37,559 nt of DNA from Acidobacteriota bacterium (GCA_013287135.1 JABDEK010000037.1:1-37559); one strand, 5' to 3'. Shown: positions 1 through 8,099, counted from the stretch's first letter. The notes: generated by a model from the letters alone, not told the origin. Program-made: numbers and translations.

Positions 1-152
1 GCGGCGGCGATGGAGACCGCAATGGCGGGCCCAGGCACCGGCCCACCCAGCCCCAGTCGGATAACCGGAGAAGTGATACTTTATTTGTCCGGCTAATCAG
101 TTGAAGAATCCATCCAAGGTAGGCTCTCGTATGCGGGGCTATGCGGCGAGTT

Positions 153-548
153 TCAATTTGAATTTTTGCTCTTCGCTTTTTCCCACGCTTCAGACCGGGA
201 ACCTATAACAATTTGCTGGAATCTAGAGTCCTGCGCTCTTTGAACCTCGTTAATCGTAAATTGCGTGCGTTCTTTCACCGCGATGACGTTCCACTCCGTT
301 GGTTTATTGTCATCTGTATAGATTATGTATTCATGATTCCATCCAATTCGATGAAGGTCGCCGGTGACGCTTGAGTTGCTCCCACGACGAAAGAGGAACA
401 AATCCTGTGACGTGTCGCCTTCTCTCAAGAAGTAATCGCCAGCTATCGTCCGCTTAGTGGCAAACATGTCACCCCACCCGAGGCAGCCTGCTAATGGCAC
501 AAACATGAAGAACACAAGGGCCACCCGCATTCTAGCCAAACTTTTCAC
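153..548 (-). CDS. small hypothetical lipoprotein
   Basis: Encodes 131 aa beginning with a basic stretch and a hydrophobic segment that ends in a good lipobox (LAGC, Cys at about residue 22), so export and lipidation are predicted. The rest is a soluble domain of about 105 residues rich in polar and aromatic residues, with no family I recognise. The first codon is GTG at 548; an in-frame ATG at 530 is an equally possible start and keeps the signal peptide. No strong Shine-Dalgarno is visible for either. It stands alone, with unassigned sequence upstream and the IS30 remnant beyond. Lipoprotein status is well supported; function is unknown. Confidence 0.65.
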   Translation of the reverse strand: MKSLARMRVALVFFMFVPLAGCLGWGDMFATKRTIAGDYFLREGDTSQDLFLFRRGSNSSVTGDLHRIGWNHEYIIYTDDNKPTEWNVIAVKERTQFTINEVQRAQDSRFQQIVIGSRSEAWEKAKSKNSN

Positions 549-644
549 GCGTAAATCATACAGGTCGGATGAACTATTGTTAACTGCCAGTTAAGAAACT
601 CTTTTTTAAGTGCGTGATAAGTCGGATAACCGTACCAGTTTTCT

Positions 645-1625
645 ACAAGTCCGGTTTGTGCTGCGGGTTCAAAGGGTCGGTGCAACACTTGCGCGCAGTT
701 TACTCGCTGGAGGCTGAAAGCCCAAAGTTTTTCGCGGGCGATGATTTAGACGCATCGCGATCTGGTCCAGTTGGGATTGCGTGTAGCTGGAAAGGTCGGT
801 TCTCTTCGGCAGGTATTGTCGCAGCAAGCGGTTGGTGTTTTCGTTCGTTCCTCGTTGCCAGGGGCTGTGCGGATCACAGAAATAGACTTTCACATTCGTC
901 GCGACCGTGAAGGTTTTGTGTTTGGCCATCTCCAGCCCGCGATCCCACGTCAATGAGCGCCGTAGGGATGTGGGAAGCCTGCGAATTTGCCGGCTCAATG
1001 CGGCTACGACCGCAGCGGTGTCTTTGCTTCGCACCTTGACCAGGGCAGTAAAACGCGAATGCCGTTCCACCAATGTCGCGATGTGACTGTTTTTTGTGCC
1101 ACCAATAAGATCGCCTTCCCAATGGCCGGGAATGGCGCGGTCCTCGATTTCTGCGGGCCTTTGCCTGATGGAGATGGCGTCTACGATTTGACCGCGCGAG
1201 TCTTTAAAGATACGCGAGTGCTGCGAGCGGCGGATGCGGCGCTTGGATCGCAGGTGCCCCAGCAGCTCTTTCTTCAGCACTCCACGGGCTTGGATGAATA
1301 GGCTGCGGTAAATCGTTTCGTGGGACACGCGCATGCTCTCGTCCGCGGGATACTGGATCTTCAGCCATCCGGAAATCTGTTCCGGCGACCAATCCAGAAT
1401 CAGTTTACTCGCAACAACCTTCCGCAGCTTCACATGCCTAGCTAGAAGGCAGCGCTTGGGCCGCAGAGCTGACTCCCAGGCTTGGTGGTCCGCTTCCTGG
1501 GCTCGATACTCAGGGCGGCCGCCATGGCGTGCGACTTCCCGGCTCACCGTCGACGTCGCGCGCTCCAGACCCTTGGCTATATCGCGAATCGACGAACCGG
1601 AAGCGAGCCCTCGAGAAATGTCCAA
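645..1625 (-). mobile_element. IS30-family insertion sequence remnant
   Basis: The element holds the truncated transposase plus its 3' flank. The sequence around 655-690, just past the stop codon, resembles the usual right end of IS30 elements, but I cannot pair it with a matching inverted repeat at the other side because that end is deleted near 1620. The outer boundary at about 645 is an estimate. Confidence 0.55.
669..1625 (-). pseudogene. IS30-family transposase, N-terminally truncated
   Basis: The 318-aa frame matches IS30-family transposases: an N-terminal helix-turn-helix (about residues 5-35, containing ATSTVSREVARHGG), then a DDE integrase core. Candidate catalytic residues are D172 (in HWEGDL), D228 (in LTWDRG) and E262 (in GTNENTN), giving the 33-34 residue D-to-E spacing typical of IS30. 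The C-terminus RPRKTLGFQPP is also diagnostic. The frame opens at a TTG only two codons after an in-frame TAG. Family members normally have roughly 20 more residues before this point, so the 5' end of the gene is missing. The break coincides with the start of a DUF2971-like fragment on the other strand. Probably inactive. Confidence 0.9.
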
Positions 1626-2214
1626 GTCCTATCGACCTCCGGCGGATAGCGGAACCCTAGCGTTGTTTGCGCCCTGTGTCTACGATCCCGTCCAAAAAGA
1701 AGAACTCTTATTGGACCCTCTTCGCCACTTTCAGGAAGAAGTCACCCGTTACCGGGAGCGGATCTTTAAAGAGGCGTGCGAACGCAATCCAGAGAACCTC
1801 ACGTTAAACAGAGAGCGAGTTGTGAAGGAGTTTTTGGACGCTAACCCAACGAGAAGAGCCTCTGTCGAAGTCTTCCAGGCAGCTGTTACCGACACTCGCG
1901 TTGATTGCTTGCGTATTGCTCCTCTCCTGAAGAACTCGGCGTTTGTGGAAGAGAACGAGTGGAGGCTAGTCCTTCCAATTTTGTTGGACTGTCCAACGAT
2001 GCTTAACAATCCTCCACAGTTCAGGGTCGGAAAGACGACGCTAATTCCATATATTGCCCATCCCTTCCCGGTCGCCGCACCATTGCCCATCGTCGATATA
2101 ATTCTTGGCCCCGGCAGCGACGAGAACTCCGTTTTCGCGGCGCAGAGATTCCTTAAATCGCATGGGCTTGACCTGACACCGCGACTGTCCAAGGTTCCGT
2201 ACCGCGCTTCTTAG
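1618..2214 (+). pseudogene. DUF2971-like protein, 5' truncated
   Basis: From about 1640 the frame reads like the C-terminal half of DUF2971 proteins: CVYDPVQKEELL near the start, an FVEENEWRLV motif in the middle, then FRVGKTTLIPYI, a P-IVDIILGPG segment and a closing SKVPYR. The N-terminal half expected for the family is absent. Upstream of 1618 the same frame runs on through the antisense of the IS30 transposase, which is not real coding sequence. The ATG at 1618 is the first usable start but is almost certainly not original. DUF2971 proteins often sit in mobile or defence-associated regions, but nothing here shows a role. The gene was cut by the IS30 element or a later deletion at the junction. 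Confidence 0.65.
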
Positions 2215-2485
2215 GATAGGCTTTAAATGGGGCCAGGAGCGTGAAAATCCTTTGCAACTGAAGGGCTATTTCAGATTCTGGATCTGCGCCCTGGCAGTGC
2301 GCTTCCTTCAGGCTCGCAGCCCAGTACTGGACTGCCTCCGCGCCGATTTACGCTCAAACCAGTGTTCGCCGGCTAAAAGAGCTCATCAGCGTAGGACTCC
2401 CCGCGGAGTTCATTGCTGTTGGCTCGCTAGACTCAGGGACCGCACGTGACCCACAGCCGTCCAGAAACGCCTTCAGGAATCCTGC
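2215..2485. other. intergenic, no feature recognised
   Basis: Short open frames exist, but none has a ribosome-binding site or recognisable composition. Nothing further seen. Confidence 0.4.
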
Positions 2486-2901
2486 TCAAGCAACAGCTGT
2501 CAAACTCTTCTTGGTCTGCGCAGCGGCAAGTTCTCTGAGCACGGCAACCAAAGCTTCGGCTTCTTTGTAGTTTTCAGGCGAATAACAAAATCCATTCTGC
2601 CGGCGTTGAACGGGTTGAAGTTCTTTGAGAGTCGGTCTTTGATAGTTTCTTCGGATACGCCGGAAACCTCGGCTAACTTGTCCGTTCGCACCTAGATGTC
2701 AAGTTCACCGAGTTGCCCAGATATGTTAATGCCGTACACCATGCGCCTGCCGCTCCAATAGCGAAATGATCCGCCTCCCGTATTAGCGAGATTTTCTCCC
2801 CAGACTTCACGCAATTGCCGGCAGAGCGTTACCATCTCCTCCGTTTTATTCTCAGAGGCCATCGCCATCAAAGCTGCCTCGCCTTTCGGGTTGGCCACCA
2901 A
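2486..2901 (-). pseudogene. decayed short hypothetical gene
   Basis: A protein-like frame starts at 2901 and runs 69 residues to a TAG at 2692-2694, then continues in the same frame with a plausible sequence (TDKLAEVSGVSEETIKDRLS). Near 2575-2585 the sensible reading moves to another frame, giving the alanine-rich helix EALVAVLRELAAAQTKK and a stop at 2486-2488. One nonsense codon plus one frameshift would join the parts into a product of about 135 aa. I do not recognise the family. The two halves could instead be two adjacent small genes, the second starting at the GTG at 2691. Confidence 0.35.
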
Positions 2902-2967
2902 TCCTTAGCGGGTTAGCGCTTTCGGGAACGAGAACCGTACGCACTAGATCATCAAGGTTGTCTAGGT

Positions 2968-3750
2968 CTAAAGCGGGATTTCCTGCTGCAACAAAACCTG
3001 CAGGGTACCGCTAACAACCGTGTCCGCGTCCGTCTCGATGGCTAGCATTTCCTTCCCGCCGTCCACAACCACGAAGCTGAAGTGCATTTCGGGGCGCCCC
3101 TTCGGCTGTATAGTAGCCCTGCCCCTGCAGTCCGTATCGACCTTGTAAGAACCTGTGACGGGCTCCTCTGCGAACGTTAGAAACGTGCCATCCTCGCTAC
3201 TCGCTAGGTGTCCGATTATCCCTCCTTCTCCAGAAGGATTGACTATTAACTTCAATTGACCGATGAAAGCCACCGATCCTGTGACAGGCGCACCCGCGAG
3301 GAAGACGCCGGTTGCTTCAAACCCAAAACTACCCTCAACTCCGGCATTGGTGCAGGTCGAGGACCCCTGCTTGACGGCAAATCCCTCCGAAAAAAGGTGA
3401 GCAGCCAAAAACCCTGTTGATGTAACCACAAAGGAGAAGGGGTTGGCTCCCGCGGGTACACCCGTGCCGGTGCAGTTCGAGCCGACTGCGTAAGTTCCGG
3501 TGGTAGAGTCGGTGGCGATCACGCCCTCATGGGATGCTGTGGTCTCCACGGTGAACGTGCCTGTGGTTGAGTCAAACGTGATCTGGCTCACGGCGGCGGT
3601 AGCAGGGGTGCCGTTGCTATCTGTGCCGTCGTGCAGAAACCCGTAGGTGCCACTCACAGAATCGTTTGAACAGGTAGCCCAAGCAGTGGAACTGATCGCC
3701 AACCCAACGAGAACGACTATTGGAGCGATGCGGAATATTTTTGAACTCAC
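2968..3750 (-). CDS. secreted hypothetical protein with duplicated domain
   Basis: Encodes 260 aa with a clear Sec signal peptide (cleavage after AWA, about residue 25). The mature part has two related halves, each opening with a Cys-containing stretch followed by a G-x-YGF or G-x-FGF motif (near residues 34 and 142) and each containing a hydrophobic FSFVV strand and a late Cys. This suggests two copies of a small beta-barrel-like domain of a kind common in acidobacterial secretomes. No catalytic motif is visible. The start is set by the ATG just after the signal-peptide n-region. Upstream lies a promoter-like element nearly identical to the one before the next minus-strand gene, so the two genes are probably co-regulated. 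Function unknown. Confidence 0.75.
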   Translation of the reverse strand: MSSKIFRIAPIVVLVGLAISSTAWATCSNDSVSGTYGFLHDGTDSNGTPATAAVSQITFDSTTGTFTVETTASHEGVIATDSTTGTYAVGSNCTGTGVPAGANPFSFVVTSTGFLAAHLFSEGFAVKQGSSTCTNAGVEGSFGFEATGVFLAGAPVTGSVAFIGQLKLIVNPSGEGGIIGHLASSEDGTFLTFAEEPVTGSYKVDTDCRGRATIQPKGRPEMHFSFVVVDGGKEMLAIETDADTVVSGTLQVLLQQEIPL

Positions 3751-3808
3751 GGTTTCTCTCCTGCAAACAGAAATTTAGAATCCAAGGGTCACAAACTCCT
3801 ATCTCTGC

Positions 3809-3836
3809 AATCGGAAACGGCGGGTAAAAGGCGACA
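3809..3836 (-). promoter_or_regulatory. ECF-like promoter, copy 1
   Basis: Read on the minus strand this is TGTCGCC, 16 bases, then CGATT, ending about 59 bases before the ATG at 3750. The same arrangement and most of the spacer recur at 5779-5806. The TGTC-N16-CG layout resembles promoters of some ECF sigma factors (ECF41 type). Assignment to a sigma factor is inference. Confidence 0.5.
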
Positions 3837-3919
3837 GGCTGGCCAAAAAATTATTGAGGTCAAGTCTGTCGGACCTAAGTCCTGACTAGCGCAAACTGAA
3901 CAAGTCGGGTGGGATCTTT

Positions 3920-5707
3920 TCATGTGCCTATTGTCCCTATGAGCGTCAAGGCACCGGTGACACCATCTATGCTGTAGATCGAGACATCGTTCGAAGCGGA
4001 GTTGGTTACATAGGCGAACTTTCCGGACGGATGGATGGCTATCGAGGTAGGAGATTGCTCTGTAGCTATCGTTCCTATGGACGTCAGGGCTCCGGCGGTG
4101 ACGTTGATGGTGTACATCGAGATGTCGTTAGAGCTGAAATTCGTCACGTAAGCGAACTTGCCAGACGGATCCACTACCACGGAGACGGGATCTGTTCCCG
4201 CGGCAATCGTTCCTATGGAAGTTAAAACCCCAGTCGTGGGGTTGATGGTGTACATCGAAACGTCGTTCGAGTTGGAATTCGCCACATAAGCGAACTTGCC
4301 AGACGGATCCACTACCACGGAGACGGGATCTGTTCCCGCGGCGATCGTTCCTATGGAAGTTAAAACCCCAGTCGTGGGGTTGATGGTGTACATCGAAACG
4401 TCGTTCGAGTTGGAATTCGCCACATAAGCGAACTTGCCCGCAGGATCTACGGCCACGAAGACAGGGTTTGTTCCGGTGGCGATCGACCCTGTAGATGTCA
4501 AGGCCCCGTTCGCGGAGTTGATGGTGTACATGAACACGCTGCCAGCCGATCCAGGGGTATTCCCATTCGCCACATAAGCGAACTTGCCGGATGGATCCAC
4601 GACCACCGACGAGGGAAAGCACAATCCGGGACAGTTTCCGTCTATCGTTCCTGTGGAGGTTAAGGCCCCGGTCGAGGCGTCGATGGTGTACATCGCGAGG
4701 TTGCCATCAGCGCCATCGCCGTAATCATACACATCCCCCGAATTTGTCACGTAGGCGAACTTGCCAGAAGAATCTACGGTCACGGAGCCGGCGTAGAAAC
4801 CGTAGCCGTATGTTGACGCCGGTGGTGCGATGGACGTTAGGGCCCCGGTAGCGGGGTTGATTGTGTACATGGATACGTAGCCACCAACGCCGCCAACGCA
4901 ACCGTTATTCATTACGTAGGCGAACTTTCCGGTAGGGTCCACAGCGATTGATTGCGGATCGACTGCTCCTGTCGTTATGGTGAAGGTCGACGTGTTCGAG
5001 TTACCCCCACCGGGTCCAGGGTTGAAGACTGTGACGGCGGCTGTCCCGGCCGCGGCAATGTCACTCGCCGAAATCTGAGCAATGAGTCCGTTAATGCTGC
5101 CATTACCAGTGGTCGGCCGGTCGCTGCCGTTCCAGCGCACGACTGAACCGGCCACAAAATTATTCCCAACTACCGTCAACTGATTATTTACCGAATCAAC
5201 GAACTGTTCTCCTGCGGGGGCGCAGCTTGGAAAGAGAGCACTGATCGTCGGGACGTTAAGGCCGCCGGTGACGGTGAAGTTTATCGCATTGGAGGTTCCA
5301 CCGGGCGCGGGGTTGATTACGGTCACGGCCATCGTACCAGTTGAGGCAATGCTGCCAGCAGGGATGGCCGCAGTCAATTGCATGGAGTTGACGAACGTGG
5401 TGACGGGCGTTGACCCGCCGAAGTTGACCATAGAACCTGGGGCAAAGTTCGTCCCATTGATCGTGAGCGTGAAAGCCGCACCGTCAGCCACTGCCGTGTT
5501 GGGCGAGATCGTGCTGATCGTTGGAGTTGGTGGCGGGGCCTGACTCGTGCCGCCCCCGCACCTAGCAAGAAGTACAAGACTCACAATTCCAAAGATTACG
5601 AGCGTTCTCCTCCGATAGGAAGGTCCGCGCAATGCTTCGGCGGAGATGGCATGTTGATCGGCGACCAGGGAACGCGGGCCTGTTCGGCTTGCAGACTCAA
5701 TATTCAT
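3920..5707 (-). CDS. surface protein: two IPT/TIG domains plus seven-blade lactonase-type propeller
   Basis: The start is the ATG at 5707, preceded by AGGAGG at good spacing; an upstream in-frame extension lacks this. The product is 595 aa. A basic N-terminus and hydrophobic segment (residues 36-49) end at Cys50 in LLARCGGG, a position expected for a lipobox. Residues ~60-145 and ~147-245 are IPT/TIG immunoglobulin-like domains (NGTNFAPGSMV, VGNNFVAGSVV). Residues ~246-595 contain seven blades marked by GKFAYV motifs, enough for a complete YVTN/lactonase-type beta-propeller. No lactonase active site can be confirmed from motifs, so a binding or structural role at the cell surface is as likely as an enzymatic one. 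Two neighbouring blades are almost identical in DNA. Confidence 0.8.
   Translation of the reverse strand: MNIESASRTGPRSLVADQHAISAEALRGPSYRRRTLVIFGIVSLVLLARCGGGTSQAPPPTPTISTISPNTAVADGAAFTLTINGTNFAPGSMVNFGGSTPVTTFVNSMQLTAAIPAGSIASTGTMAVTVINPAPGGTSNAINFTVTGGLNVPTISALFPSCAPAGEQFVDSVNNQLTVVGNNFVAGSVVRWNGSDRPTTGNGSINGLIAQISASDIAAAGTAAVTVFNPGPGGGNSNTSTFTITTGAVDPQSIAVDPTGKFAYVMNNGCVGGVGGYVSMYTINPATGALTSIAPPASTYGYGFYAGSVTVDSSGKFAYVTNSGDVYDYGDGADGNLAMYTIDASTGALTSTGTIDGNCPGLCFPSSVVVDPSGKFAYVANGNTPGSAGSVFMYTINSANGALTSTGSIATGTNPVFVAVDPAGKFAYVANSNSNDVSMYTINPTTGVLTSIGTIAAGTDPVSVVVDPSGKFAYVANSNSNDVSMYTINPTTGVLTSIGTIAAGTDPVSVVVDPSGKFAYVTNFSSNDISMYTINVTAGALTSIGTIATEQSPTSIAIHPSGKFAYVTNSASNDVSIYSIDGVTGALTLIGTIGT
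4150..4438 (-). repeat. 138-bp tandem repeat encoding propeller blades
   Basis: About 2.1 copies of a 138-bp unit (46 codons) lie in tandem, differing at only one position that I could find (4205 against 4343). They encode adjacent blades with the same 46-residue sequence, pointing to a recent in-frame duplication or gene conversion. Confidence 0.9.
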
Positions 5708-5778
5708 GGTGTCCTCCTGTTTCGCTTCTCCTCTAGAGAGAAATTTAGAAGCCAAGGGACGCGGCTCTCTATCTATGT

Positions 5779-5806
5779 AATCGGAAACGGCGGGCAAAAG
5801 ACGACA
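5779..5806 (-). promoter_or_regulatory. ECF-like promoter, copy 2
   Basis: Minus-strand TGTCGTC, 16 bases, CGATT, about 72 bases before the ATG at 5707. It matches the copy at 3809-3836 over the boxes and nearly all of the spacer. The flanking leader also contains a shared AAATTTCT-type segment. Confidence 0.5.
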
Positions 5807-6068
5807 GGGTGGCGAAAAAATTATCGGGGTTCAGGTATGTGGGATAAGAATCAGCAATTTGCGTGCAGCGTGGCGCTCATACCTACGAGCAGCCCTGTCT
5901 TTCTAGCAAAAGGATGAGCGCTCGTGACCCTGAGTCCTGTTAACGTAAGTGCTCTGTCGGAGGCGTTTTCGCAAAAGCGTGAAGTCGGGCGGGGTGCTCT
6001 GCGCGCGTTCGCGATTCCGTTTCCCGCGCCATGGCCCGGGCATTCTATATTCAAATCCCCAGTAACGC
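5807..6068. other. intergenic, no feature recognised
   Basis: Separates the propeller gene promoter from the end of the helix-turn-helix pair. Short frames are present on both strands, but none is convincing. Confidence 0.4.
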
Positions 6069-6443
6069 TCAAAGAACTTCGCCTCTTGCCCGGCGCGACA
6101 AACGCGGTCCGCCAAACAACTCTCCACGGTCTCTCATCTGCCGACTGTGCTCACGAGCTCGAGTTAGTTGCGCGTACGTGGGATCACCGCAACGCCGCGC
6201 TTCACGATACATTTCGCTCGGGTCCGCCTGAAATTTCCGAACCAGCTTCTGGAGCCACGTGTGGCTAACGCCAAGCTGCCGAGCCCAAGCGCGACCAGAT
6301 GGTTTTTGTCCGCGGCCGGTGTACCACAGGAACACATATCTACGGATCGCGCGTGATTCGTCAGGGCTGCGCCACGGTCGCGGCGGACGCCACTTCGCCC
6401 GCGCTTTTTCGAGATTCCGCAGCGAAGACTCACGCGATGGCAT
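6069..6443 (-). CDS. helix-turn-helix protein, probable mobile-element gene
   Basis: Starts at the ATG at 6443, directly after a very strong purine-rich ribosome-binding site (GGGGAGGAGGG); an earlier in-frame ATG at 6470 lacks one. The product is 124 aa and strongly basic. A helix-turn-helix is visible around AWARQLGVSHTWLQKLVRKF in the middle, followed by a charged tail rich in Arg. The motif resembles ARELGTSHQLL in the upstream neighbour (6491-7210), so the two are probably related DNA-binding proteins in one operon with a short gap. Both lie downstream of an integrase remnant. No named family is recognised; a role as element-borne regulator or accessory recombination factor is a guess. 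Confidence 0.6.
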   Translation of the reverse strand: MPSRESSLRNLEKARAKWRPPRPWRSPDESRAIRRYVFLWYTGRGQKPSGRAWARQLGVSHTWLQKLVRKFQADPSEMYREARRCGDPTYAQLTRAREHSRQMRDRGELFGGPRLSRRARGEVL

Positions 6444-6490
6444 CTGCCCTCCTCCCCTCTCCCTACTCATAGCGGAGTTGCCAAGCTCCT

Positions 6491-7210
6491 CTACGCCCGT
6501 CTAAAGGACTTAGCAGCGCCAGAGGAAACCGCTGGCAAATTATTTCTCCGCTTTTTCACGCCACCTTGCGAATACCTTTCGAGAAGTTCTTCGGTAATAA
6601 CTGTGGGGCGTTTGGTGACGTCGTACTTAGCACACTGATCCCGGATGCGGTGTACCCAAGCGATGTACGTTTCACCTTCTTGGCGCGGGGTCTCCTTCAC
6701 TATTACTCCGAAACGTTTTCTTTGCTTTATACCGTTCTGCAAACACTTCTCCAAGAGCTCCTGCGCCTCCGGAAACTTGAGAGCTAGCATCTTCAGAGAT
6801 TGGATGTCGTGCCAGCACAGCGGTCCCCGTTCAGAGTCCTTCTTCATGCGCTTGATCGAATAGCGCAACATATAACCTGTTGTGAAGTGGAAGGCCGTTC
6901 GATCGCAGGCACGGGCTTGCTCGTCCTCCCATTGGGTCAGGGGCCGGTCCTCGACTATTGCATGGGCGCGGATCTCCCTCGCCTGGCGCCAGTATTCCTC
7001 GCCTTGCCATTTCTCCAAGCCGTTGAGGTAGAAGGTCAGAAGTTGGTGCGAAGTGCCAAGCTCACGAGCCAGCGCCCGCAGCGGTGGCCGCGCCGATTCA
7101 GGAGTCTGCTTCCAATCGATGAGTTCCCGACGGAACTCTATTGCGCGAGACTCCTGTCGCGGTTTCCGGCCTCTCAGGGCAAAATTCTCAAATCCCTTGT
7201 GACCACGCAA
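6491..7210 (-). CDS. helix-turn-helix protein of unknown family
   Basis: Encodes 239 aa, highly charged and basic. Residues ~45-70 hold a helix-turn-helix (LRALARELGTSHQLLTFYL), followed by a Trp- and Glu-rich helical stretch (EKWQGEEYWRQAREIRAH) and a long predicted helical middle. No nuclease, recombinase or ATPase motif is visible. It is followed by the second HTH gene at 6443, so the pair is probably co-transcribed. About 60 bases upstream lie two GGTATCA repeats 11 bp apart, possible binding sites. The nearby integrase remnant suggests these are cargo or control genes of an integrated element. The start is the first ATG of the frame; no clear Shine-Dalgarno was seen. Confidence 0.6.
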   Translation of the reverse strand: MRGHKGFENFALRGRKPRQESRAIEFRRELIDWKQTPESARPPLRALARELGTSHQLLTFYLNGLEKWQGEEYWRQAREIRAHAIVEDRPLTQWEDEQARACDRTAFHFTTGYMLRYSIKRMKKDSERGPLCWHDIQSLKMLALKFPEAQELLEKCLQNGIKQRKRFGVIVKETPRQEGETYIAWVHRIRDQCAKYDVTKRPTVITEELLERYSQGGVKKRRNNLPAVSSGAAKSFRRA

Positions 7211-7269
7211 TCAGATTGCAAAGTTTGCAGCTGAGCTTGCCGTGCGTAGCACGAGTGGGCTCGGGGTTT

Positions 7270-7287
7270 GGTATCATTTTGGTATCA
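7270..7287. repeat. two GGTATCA direct repeats, 11-bp period
   Basis: GGTATCA occurs at 7270-7276 and 7281-7287, one helical turn apart, between the integrase remnant and the HTH gene starting at 7210. It could be an operator or an integrase arm or core site. Confidence 0.4.
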
Positions 7288-7401
7288 AAACGTGCGTAAA
7301 ATGGCTTGGTTTGGGATCGAGCGACCAGGTAAGCGCAACAGTTTCACTGGCAGTTAGGATTTGTCCTTCGTTTTCAAACCCCGTCGCTCACCCCATCTAT
7401 C

Positions 7402-7710
7402 CTATTGAATCCACTCATCGTCAGTCTTCAACTTGGGCGCATTTGGGCGCAAAATCGCCGCCAACTTCTCTACCGCGTCGCGCTGTGAATTCCCGACAAC
7501 GTGACTGTAAATTCCGAGCGCTATTCTAGGGTCGGCGTGCCGCAATTGCGCTTGAGCGAAACCGGAGCACCACCTTCCACGAGCAGGCTCGAGTGCGTAT
7601 GGCGAAACGCATGGAGTCCGCAGCGAGGAATCTTGAGCTTGTCCAAAATCGGCCGCAGCTTCCTCTGCACGACTTTGTTCGCACTCATTGGCCTTCCGAT
7701 TTGAGTCGCA
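7402..7710 (-). pseudogene. tyrosine recombinase (integrase) C-terminal remnant, frameshifted
   Basis: One frame carries VVQRKLRPILDKL and the box-II motif HAFRHTHSSLL (HxxR) of phage-type integrases. About 10 codons later the frame runs into a stop, but a shift of one base near 7558-7562 restores LRHADPRIALGIYSHVVG with the catalytic tyrosine and a normal tail ending DEWIQ at 7402. The first catalytic arginine and the whole N-terminal half are missing, and similarity fades near 7710. This is therefore a truncated, frameshifted remnant. It identifies the 6.0-7.9 kb region as a former integrative element. A single-base sequencing error could explain the frameshift but not the truncation. Confidence 0.8.
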
Positions 7711-7787
7711 CTATTGCATCCTCGACAGAATACGCAACGCGCAATGGCAAAGACGCGGCCCTCGGTGTCGGATATTCCTTGATCGTA

Positions 7788-7861
7788 GCGGAGAACACAA
7801 AGCAGAGAATCTGGAAGCCGCAGGTGCGTGCCGAGTGGGAGCGGCTGCAACGCGAGGTTGC
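7788..7861 (+). repeat. fossil coding fragment, copy 1
   Basis: The plus strand encodes AENTKQRIWKPQVRAEWERL, matched by a second fragment at 15243-15318. The first ~53 bases agree at roughly four in five positions. It looks like the end of the same unidentified gene, left in two places. The parent gene was not identified. Confidence 0.55.
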
Positions 7862-8026
7862 CGCCAGACGGACACTAACTCCTGGGTCCAGTAAATTGAG
7901 ATGTAACGGGCTCTCTGCTGGATAGCTCGTGTCGTCTGCGAATGACGAACGGTGGACACGGTAATATGACTCACAGCCCGGAAGAATCCTCGGATGGATT
8001 TCGGAAAAATCCACCAAATATTAAAT

Positions 8027-8055
8027 TTGACTGTTTATGGGCGTGGAAGTAGATT
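8027..8055 (+). promoter_or_regulatory. sigma-70-type promoter for Kelch protein
   Basis: TTGACT (8027-8032), a 17-bp spacer and TAGATT (8050-8055). Predicted transcription start is about 8062, leaving a leader of ~120 nt before the ATG at 8185. Confidence 0.5.
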
Positions 8056-8099
8056 TGTGCCGAGTTTTTGTTGTTTTTCGTCCCGCCTTCGAGTCCTGG

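Noticed and set aside
55..632. 13-bp sequence AGTCGGATAACCG repeated at 55-67 and 620-632
   Set aside because: Too short and not at a defined IS boundary; may be chance.
1333..1620. Open frame running into the DUF2971-like fragment
   Set aside because: It is antisense to the IS30 transposase, which has strong family motifs.
4150..4438. Direct repeats considered as a CRISPR-like array
   Set aside because: The repeat is coding, in frame and without spacers.
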